DNA of 64,000 nucleotides from Apteryx mantelli. Its lineage: Eukaryota; Chordata; Aves; Apterygiformes; Apterygidae. Where the stretch lies: positions 19,001,207 to 19,065,206 of the forward strand of contig NC_089983.1 in NCBI RefSeq assembly GCF_036417845.1. The letters are read 5' to 3'. The translations under genes and the position numbers were made by a program. The notes under the pieces are model-generated. The model had not been told where the DNA came from, did not search any database, and saw only the letters and a program-made list of their open reading frames with translations. This document shows, in pieces, positions 55,141-64,000 of this stretch; position 1 is the stretch's first letter, and the number at the start of each line of letters is the position of its first letter.

Positions 55141-58100
55141 CCCCCAGCACACACAGAGCAAAACCAAGAGTCATGGCCAGGACTAAGCTCAGTTCTACTA
55201 CCAACTCAGCCACTGCATGCTCTGAGATGACTCACTCTCTAATCTTTAAACAATAAATGAGATCTAACATCTTTTCAATGTAATTTTAAATACTAAATTT
55301 ATTTTCAATATTCTCTGTGAATCCATAACTAATACAGTCTATTTCATACTATATTTGGCTTATCTCATGTGCCTGAAAGTCAGTAACATGACACTATTAC
55401 TGACCCGTCCTTGAAGATGGTAAGTTACCGAAGCAGAGAGCTTATTTCATGAGAATGAACACCCTGAATTTCCAGTGGCTTATTGACATTTTTCTGGCTA
55501 TTGATTAATTCTAAAGCATTAGTAAGCTGACTGTGCTTAAACTGCAAATAGTCTATTTAATTTAATTAAATGGAATAAAGACTTAAATAATCAAAGTATT
55601 TGCTAGATTAAATGAAACATCGACTTACCTTCAATAACAGGGATTCTTTCAGAGAGCCCATGCCCATGTACTCCACTCCAGAGATGCACAAACCCCATGG
55701 GGTGAGCTCAGACCACGCTGGCCAGCAATGCTCCTCGGCTACCACACTCCCCCCGCTGCCTCCCACAACGGGGGCAGATGAACCAAATCACCCAGCGCCC
55801 CTATAGTCCTTCACCAATACTGACTCCAGATCTTGGACTCCAGGATGGGAGAGTGGGTCACATGAACAGAAATTTAGTAGAATCCCCGTGTACAACAAAA
55901 ATGCTGAGAGCATTTAAGTTCTTTTTAATCCAGAAAAGGTTAAGTAATATCACAAGAATGTCCAGGGCGTATGGAATAGTTTCTCCTTTCTTGTACTGTC
56001 ATTAGGGATGAGGGTATTTAGTGTGACAACAGTAGAAGTTTAGGGGAAAGGGGGCATGAATGATTGGCTGTGTCCTTCCCTTTCTAGCAGATACACTACC
56101 ATTAAAGAAGATTGCTTGAAGGGATACATAGAAAAAAAGAACATGTAACCAGGAGCTCAAAAGACAGACTCAACAATTCCATTAGCATTAGGTTAAGATC
56201 GTAGGAAAAAAAAATTCTGTAGTGGGAGGAAAATTCCTGCACAAAGGCCTTAAGGTTTCCATATACACAATCACGGTACAGAATATTAAAAACAGATACA
56301 AGGATGAACAGAGCCAATATTGCTGACATGGATTCCCCTGAACGGCTCACAGATAATCCTAAATTTTTCCAACAGTAACAGGAAGTCTTGAATAACTAAT
56401 GCAGAAGCTTCAACAGGGCTTAAATGCTGATGTAATGACAGATAGCCAGCTTCCCTCCCCAAACACACACATGCTTGGGAAAATACACAAGTCTGGTAGA
56501 AGAGCAGCTAATCTCAAATGTTATTCAGTAGTAATTAGGCATGAAGCAAAGCACAAGGTATCTGCAATATGAACTTTGTTTGGGGGAAAATTATGTTGAT
56601 TGCAAAAGGTAAGAATGCTGGAAAAAGGAGAGAGATTTGAGTACCAAAACTGCCTTGGCTAGGTGAATACCAGTATGATCAGCATCCAGTTTTGCCTGCT
56701 ATTTCTGATTTCTTCCTATACAAGAATTGAAACACTTTTTACTTTTGGAGGCAATAGAATTAAGGAAACTACCGATAAGACTGCCAGCATCAGAAACAAA
56801 ATGATGCAATTCTCATTCACTGGACCTGAGGCCTAAAAAGTTGATTTCACACACAGACAGGGGATTCAGAACACCTTCATAAGCTGCTTGCTGTTAAGAT
56901 TTACGGGAAGTTTTTGAAGATCTAATTAGCAAAAATTAATCAGAATAACTATAATAAAAGAACCAATTCTACAGACCTGTGACTTTCTGACAAGAGAGAA
57001 TAATAGAAAATCTGACCTCCCTCCTGTCCTGATGACAGAAGATGTTACTGTTGCGTTGTCCACCACGAGTGACGTGATAGAGGAATACTACGCAGACAGT
57101 TCTCCTCAGGCATAAAGACTTTCATCCTTCAAGTCAGCAGATGAAGATGAGGCAAATTTTCAATTTTAGGCAATATGTATTTGCCATCAGTATTTTGTGT
57201 GGAAACACTCGAATCTTCCTGCCATGTTCAAAGCACCAAAGTTACGTGGAGAGAAATGCTTCTCTTGGAGGCAAGCTTTCTCTGCTGTCATGAAAGTTTT
57301 TCAGCATTGATTAGTAAGCAGTGAAGTAATGTTTTGCCAGTAAATTATGATGACTGGAAATTCCAAAGTTTTCAAAATGGTAGAATAATAATTGTTGCAG
57401 ACATCTATGGCAGGAATCTTAGATTCACCATTTCATGATATGGATTTCTGTAGTTCCTGTTTGGTCCTTTCACAGACTAACCACCACAAACAGTTCTGCA
57501 ACTAAAAGCATACAAAACATATACAAAAAAATCTTAACAAGGGGAATGGAATGAATACTGACTAGTTGACTCTTTGGATATAGGAGAAAAACAAGTGCCT
57601 TTGAAGTAGTGGATACAGACATTACTAACACTGCAAGCTTAGGGACCAAAGGACTGGGATCAGTGATAATCAAATGAATAAAGCAGAGCGCTGACTGATG
57701 CTTTAGTGAGGCATTAAGCAGAGAGGACAAAAGAACATCTGCCTTTTCAAGGACCTACTGACTACGACAGAAATCTGCACAACTGAGCAGAGCAACGCTC
57801 CTGCTTTCCTGCCTGCAGATACTTCACACTTTATGGATGATGGTTTACCCAAACTACAAGACCCTGAGTTGTGAATTATTTCCAGACTATAGGAGGATGT
57901 TCTCAGTAAGACTTACCTAAACTTTACAGGTAGGAGACTTTGACTACCTCTTACAGGCTGAAATCAGAAGAGGTGAAATCTCACCAGGAATTTGCATTCC
58001 ATTCTTTTAGGAAGGTTGTTTCCAGAAGCTTGTCCCTGATAGTTTAGAAACATCCTTCTAATTTCCAGTCTATTTAGTCATTACCTGTTTTTCTTGCATC

Positions 58101-58974
58101 AGGAGTATCTACTAGCTTAAACAGATCTTCTGTCTCCATAGTCTTATCCCCCAAACCCTCAGAACTATCTTAGTCCCCATCAACCTGTAATATATTAGGC
58201 AAAGCACACCAAGCCTTTTTAAATTCCTCTCATAAGACTTGCTTCTCCATTTTCTCATACTTCTTAATCCTTTCTTTCACCTGTTTTAGTCTATTTTTTT
58301 TAAAGCACGTGTGATCAGAACAGTTCATTCTCAGATTGAGATTACATTTTAATTAGTTGTATTTAATCTTGCCAAACATATAATTGCTTAAAGAAAAGTC
58401 TTTTCAGAAAGAGTGTATAAAAATAGAAATGTACTTCTCATACGGAGACCTAAAGCTACACATATAACCAAAACCAGGCCTACAAGAGCAGAAAAAAAAA
58501 ATTTGAATGAGTAATTCCTGACCAAACAATAAAGTTGTCTTCCTCAAGGAAGAAGTGTGACTAGTGAATCACATCAACAGGAAGCAAGCAAGATTATCTC
58601 TTCCTATCACTCAACTCTGTATGCTTAGTTCATTGTTTTGTTAATAATTACTCTGATCACAAGAGGTCCTAAAAGTAACATGCTTTCCCTCAGCATATAA
58701 CTTATCTCCAAGTTTGCATTTAGCCCATATGTTTTAACAGAGAATGAAGGGGCTACTCTGTTTTTAAATTCTTCCATCATTTTACTTTCAATGATGTCTT
58801 TTAAAAATATTAAATTCAGTAAGAATATACAGCAGGAGGCAAAACGTTAGCAACTGCTGACCAAAGGCTGTTTTCACCCACGCTGCTCCTAGGATTCCCC
58901 AACAGGACAACAGATTTCCACACGATAGTAAGCTCCCTCATCACATGCACAGTGGAAAAGACAGGAGTCACTGT

Positions 58975-59200
58975 CACAAGCTGCAAGAAGGGAAAATTCC
59001 AACTGGATGTTAGGAAAAAATTCAGCAAAACACTGGAACAGGTTACCCAGAGAGGTTATGGCATCTCCATCCGTGGAGATTTAACATGTGATGGGCACAG
59101 TCCCTGAGCAACACAATCCAGCTTCGATGTCAGAACCTGCTTTGAGCAGGAGGCTGGACTAGAGGATCACCAGAGGTCCCTTCCAACTTTTTTTTTCCAT
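58975..59200 (+). mobile_element. CR1 LINE fragment, 3' end
   Basis: The sequence has typical CR1 3'-end phrases: TGGATGTTAGGAAAAAATTC, ACTGGAACAGGTTACCCAGA, then GGCTGGACTAGAGGATCACC and GGTCCCTTCCAAC. Only the last 230 bp or so are present, diverged and without coding capacity, as in most avian CR1 copies. It supports a sauropsid source. Confidence 0.85.
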
Positions 59201-62200
59201 AAGCCTATAGTGTTGCTTCGTTGCTTACAGGCACTAGAACCTCCCGCACTTCATACAAATGCGTTATGAAGATGGCACCCAGCAGAATAAAACTGTCCTG
59301 ATTTAAGAAAATATATTGTATAAAAATAAATTCCCATTTTATGTCAGTACCCAAGAATTTTGCAAAACATATAAATACTTTAAATTCTGTATACCAGCTG
59401 TTCAGGAACTCAAGAGAAAACCCCACTTAACAATTGCACTTAGCTACTAAAGGACCTTCCAAAGAAAAATCAATGTTGAAAGTAACAGATAGCTGTTGAT
59501 TGTTTTTAAAAGGCTGATCCTTCAATATGGTTTCTTATTTACTTCCATAAAATTTGGAGTACCAAAAGCATTTCTAATCATTAAATAGCTGCACATAATA
59601 CAAATGAGAAAGGGAATTAATGTAAGCTAAGAAACATGTATATTTTTAATAGTCAAATAATATGCCAGGCATATTACTAGAACGATTACTTAGAAATCTC
59701 ATAATATTCAGTAATGTGAAAATAAGAATCAAATCCAAGCAATTTCACTGAAAAACATGATCTCACAAGTCAAACAGATAAACAGAAGTACAACTATAGT
59801 AAAATCGTAATTTATTCTAAGCCTGACCACGTAGCCATGAAATTAAGGTACACTGATCTCTGAAAGAAGCAGCACTACCACTGCCTACCTGTAATTTCCA
59901 AAGTAACACTGCCATTTGGCCTAAGAAGATCTGCTGCAGGTGATCGGGCAAAGGGTTCAGAGGAAGTCTGGAAAGAAGATATGCAGAAGACACCTTTTGC
60001 CTTCTGCAAGCATAAATGATATCAAGGAAATATGCAGAAGGCACTACAGAAGGTACCAGCTACAGGCCAGTTAGGTGAGAACCAGAGCAAAGCAGCAGTT
60101 AAAGCACAAAGTGTTACCTTAGAACAGATATGGTCCCCTGCATGCCCAGTGCCTAAATAAAATATGTGTAAGTACAGTTGGTTGGAATATTCTGGAGAGT
60201 AGAAGTGTTTTTAAAATTCTTTCCTTTTCCCCTTGTCCTTCATTGAAACACACTTCCTGGTAAGCTTTAGCGCTGAACTGAGTCTGTTTTAGTCTCCCAA
60301 CACATTAATACATCCTTCTGTTTTTAAAATCTGTATGATCCAGTTAACCATAACAACCTTACTATTATTCAGGTTAGCTTCATTGCCTAAATTATGTTAA
60401 GCCAATTAAACTGGCGTAAAACTCACCACCACCACACTTCTGCCAGTCTCTAGCCTAACCTCTGCTTAGGTCAGTCCAGTTAAATTGTAAAAATCAGATG
60501 TAACCACTAACAATGTAAGGCTTGCTGTGCATCAGAGTGGTTATTTGCAGAAGTAACTGACCTATGGGCAGAATTGTGCCACTTTAAGTCCTGTAAAAAG
60601 ATTTTAAATGGTTAAATATTCAAGTGAAGACAAAAGTCTGCATAAAGCAGTATTAGAAGTTAATACAATTAACTTCTACTTGCACGAAAAGCAAAAGGAA
60701 ACAGGACATGTCTATTTTGTACACAAAATTCTCTAGAAGGAACAAATGGTAAATCTAAAAATATGCTTGATTTTAAATAAGTGTTTTTATGATTTAAACT
60801 ACAACAAACTATCAACACACCAAGAGTTAAATTCCTGAAACAAGATGGACCTGTGCACTACCCATCTTTAGAAACATGCCATAACATACACTATTTCATG
60901 TGTTACCTAGACAGGACAAGAAGTTTGGAACAGACAAAATATTAGTGTGGTTAAAAAAAAATGCAAGTTTTAGTTAGATTTTCACCTGCTTACGGTATCA
61001 TCAACTTTTTTTTTTTTTTTTTAAAGGAAAACTATTAATTTTTCAGGATTTTAGGAAGAAGTATTAGCAAAGCACCTACCACAGTTCAGTAATTAGACAG
61101 GTCCATGTACTACTATTATTACTATGCAACTGAAGCTGCTCCGCAGAATCATGTCATTCATGCAACTACCACAGACATCTGAGACATTCAAATTCCTGAG
61201 CATACAAAATCTGCACTGAACATAAATTGTGAGGTTTTAGTGACCTCAGTAACAACTCCATTGCGAAAAGGCTAGTAGCTTTTCACTGGAATAACTGTTC
61301 CTTAAATTCCCGCCTTGTTTTTACAACAGGAAAGTACAAAAATATTTAAACTCAGTTTAAAAAAAAGATCCCATAAAAACAATGTGTAGGATACTAAAAA
61401 CAAAACATTAAATATAAAATGATAAAGTTCATAACTAACTACTCTACTCACACTCTAGCTATTGTGCATCAATGACATGTATGTATCAAGACCAGGAGAA
61501 ATAAGAGCAATTTTTTTTTCTAAAATAACAAACATAGTTGGACGAATCAAGCTTGACATCCCACTCCCACACATGACTTGACTCCATTCCCTTTTTAGTC
61601 CTCTACCCACCCAATGGTCTTTGGCAAGAAATGCACAGTGAAAACCAAACAAGAAAAAAATTCTACAGTAAATCACCTGTGCTTCTCTTCACATCTACCC
61701 TTCTATCTTTCCTTGTCTGGTTGACTTTTGGAGCATAAATTGTTCTTATCTGTGGTATTTTACATACAACAAATAAGCAGCTAATTTTAAAAGCATAGTA
61801 CAAGTAACTGCAGCTTATAAACCAATCTACAGAAAAGCTAAATGAATCATTACGGCCACCCCCACTAGGGCATTCTCCAAATTCCCGTCTCAATCATTGG
61901 CAGGTAAATCTGTCTGCCATTTAACATCTTGAACAAATTGCCACAGAAAAAAGTAAGCCTGTGACAAAGGGTTACCGCCTTGCCAGGAATTTTCTGTTGA
62001 TTTTAGAAACACCGACGCAGCTAACAATTGTTCAGACCCCAGCGCTGCTATTACAAAGTTGTATTATTTGGAATACCTTCCTTGCTACACGTGATTTGGT
62101 ACAAGCTATACTTTACACTTCATAATGCTCAGTATCAACAGTTATTATTCTGGCACTGGAAGCATTAACCACTTTTTCCAGATGACTGGATTAATATCTT

Positions 62201-62869
62201 CAGAACCACACACATACACAAAGGCATTAACATACTACTGCACAATTACATTTTTCAGTATTGGGGGGGGGGAGGAAAATCAGTGAAAAAGTCTTACTAC
62301 TATGGTTTTTACTTTTAACTTTAAGATAACAGTTCAAAGAGAAAGATAATCAGAATTGCTGTACAAAATGTTTGAGAAATCTTGGGAATGTTTTCAATGA
62401 CTGATTTAACTAAACTTGTTTATTTCAAATACTTTTCCAGAACTTTATCATTGCTTAAAAGTGCTCACTATCTCACTGCAATCTCAAAAATGCATTTGAA
62501 CAAACCTGTTCTCCATTGAGAGAAAAAAATACAATAAAATCGGCTTAAAATAAATTTATTAAACAATACAAAAATAAGCATGCTGGAAAATCAAGATACA
62601 TAAATAACATACAATGCAAATGAAAATGGAAAACGAGACAGGTAACTTAACAACTGAGCAAAAAGGTACAACGCAAATGCTAAAATAAAATTTTAAAAAG
62701 CATTTACATTTCTAATGAAATGTTAATGATGCTGACAAAGAAAAAAAAACACACACACAGCTAAAATGCTTGAATATCAAGAATTGCTATTACTGTAGCA
62801 CAGGTGAACACTAAAACCGTTGCAGACTTGAAAACACCTTCAAACATTCAATGACTAGCCTCTCTCACC

Positions 62870-63015
62870 ACATCCTTTCGGACCCGCTCACCCAGCATAA
62901 CACAGGCCCGGCAGATCCGGCCCCGGCCGCCGGCACCTACTGCCACCGGCAGGAGCTACTCGCAGACACGTCGGGCCAGAGCAGGATGCTGTGAACGCAG
63001 GTGAGGTCGAGTCAC
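62870..63015. promoter_or_regulatory. Small GC/CpG cluster in GLS intron
   Basis: About 145 bp of CpG-rich sequence (CCGGCCCCGGCCGCCGG core) stands in AT-rich DNA. A + strand GCAG|GTGAGG near 63000 resembles a splice donor. Function is unknown. Confidence 0.35.
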
Positions 63016-64000
63016 TGGTCCAAGGGAGTCTTTTCCTAACCCCTCCTAACTAGAGGCTGCCTTCAATTCCAGGCAGGCTTCAAAAGCATATATTACGAAA
63101 CTGTAATATATATATACTTAAAGTAAAGATTGTGCAAGCTGTACCCTAAATATTCTTATTAAGCACATTTAAGATCTAGTTATCTCCTTTATTTTATACT
63201 TCCCAAGCAGGACTTGCCTCTATCACAAGTTTTATATGTAATTTACACATATAAATATGGTAAAGCTTCTTATTTTAAAGTTGGAAACTAGATGGAACAA
63301 TTTCTGTATCTTCAACTACATTTTTAGGATTAGCTCCAAACAGTGCCAAATTCAGAAAATAATGCCTTTAGAATTACATCAAGCAAATCCTGCATCATAC
63401 ATGTTCCTTTTTTAATTAAATCAGTAATTTAATCAGCAACATGTATTCATTACTGTAAATTCTTTTCATTAGCAGCACAGGCACGTTATGTTCTCTCTTT
63501 CAGTTGAGCATTTTTCAGGTAAACACACAGGTTTGCAGGATCTGAATACTTGCTATGTCTCTCTAACTACTGCTTTTCTGTAAGATCCTCAAACAGGTGA
63601 GAAATTTTTGTAATTCAAAACTTTACCTTAGTTCACTAAACTTTCAGCATAAGCACTGACAAACCTACACTAAACATCAGTGATAAGATCATAAAATAGC
63701 TATTACTCAGCAATTTATTACTGATATCTGCACCACAGATTTACCTATTCATTCCACTAGGACTTCAAATACACTGAATAGTCATTTTCTGTATTGTTTT
63801 GCCTAAACTTTTTAATAATAGGCTTCACACACAGAAATCCGATCCATTTACAATACATTGCTAGAGGAAGATTATCTGAGACTAAGTTGGAGCTTATTAA
63901 ATTTATTAATAAATTATTTCAAATGTTTTTGCAAGACTAACAATACCCAAAGTAATTAAGACTAGCTTTCATTCGCAGACAGCATATGCTTTGCTTTATG

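Larger units (their letters stand above)
45588..64000 (-). other. GLS: GLS intron upstream of the KGA-specific exons
   Basis: I searched this 18.4 kb on the minus strand for the preceding conserved exons (HNYDNLRHFAKKLDPRR region) and the GAC-specific end, and found neither. In human the KGA exons are also separated from the GAC end by a very long intron. Within it are a CpG island near 50 kb, smaller CpG clusters, a 27-bp repeat, a CR1 fragment and simple repeats, listed separately. The stretches 45588-49600, 51310-52860, 53530-58960, 59205-62860 and 63020-64000 show nothing else I can support. Confidence 0.7.

Noticed and set aside
55612..55806. Possible minus-strand exon ending at a GAAG|GTAAGT donor near 55628
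   Set aside because: The donor is good but no matching acceptor with a pyrimidine tract was found, and the open stretch matches neither the GAC end nor any GLS exon.

Overview
The window is vertebrate nuclear DNA, most likely from a bird. Its genes have many short exons with GT-AG introns. They match STAT4, STAT1 and GLS, which are also neighbours in human and other vertebrates. One recognisable repeat is the 3' end of a CR1 LINE, the typical avian and reptilian LINE. Introns are compact (STAT1 coding exons span about 22.7 kb) and GC-rich CpG islands carry long G or C homopolymers. A turtle or crocodilian is not excluded, and I cannot name a species.

Layout, left to right: (1) positions 1-8851 (+) hold the last nine coding exons of STAT4, with the 5' part of the gene off the left edge, followed by a 3'UTR ending near 10055. 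(2) 10056-14942 is the STAT4-STAT1 intergenic region and the STAT1 5' region. It contains two CpG islands (about 11330-11860 and 12580-13300), an ISRE-like element, paired inverted CCAAT boxes and candidate non-coding first exons. (3) 14944-37684 (+) is a complete 23-exon STAT1 coding sequence of 755 codons, with a 3'UTR of about 2 kb ending near 39655. (4) 43560-45587 (-) holds the four terminal coding exons of GLS, specific to the KGA isoform, with a 3'UTR running down to about 40395. STAT1 and GLS are therefore convergent. (5) 45588-64000 is a GLS intron in which I find no conserved exon. It holds a CpG island near 50 kb, smaller CpG clusters, a 27-bp-period repeat with an open frame on the GLS strand, and the CR1 copy.

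STAT4 and STAT1 are cytokine-activated transcription factors that arose by tandem duplication. Their last eight exons match in number, phase and nearly in length. STAT4 relays IL-12-type signals and STAT1 relays interferon signals. Both keep the SH2 arginine, the activating tyrosine and the C-terminal PMSP serine. GLS is the mitochondrial glutaminase and is linked to the STATs by location only.

The most interesting points are a built-in STAT1-beta stop codon at a donor site, a T28 tract abutting a 30-nt STAT1 exon, a possible 60-nt in-frame cassette exon, a weak STAT4 donor whose failure would give a truncated protein, near-matching terminal peptides of STAT1 and STAT4, and the 27-bp repeat in the GLS intron. 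I did not see a wholly new multi-gene system.
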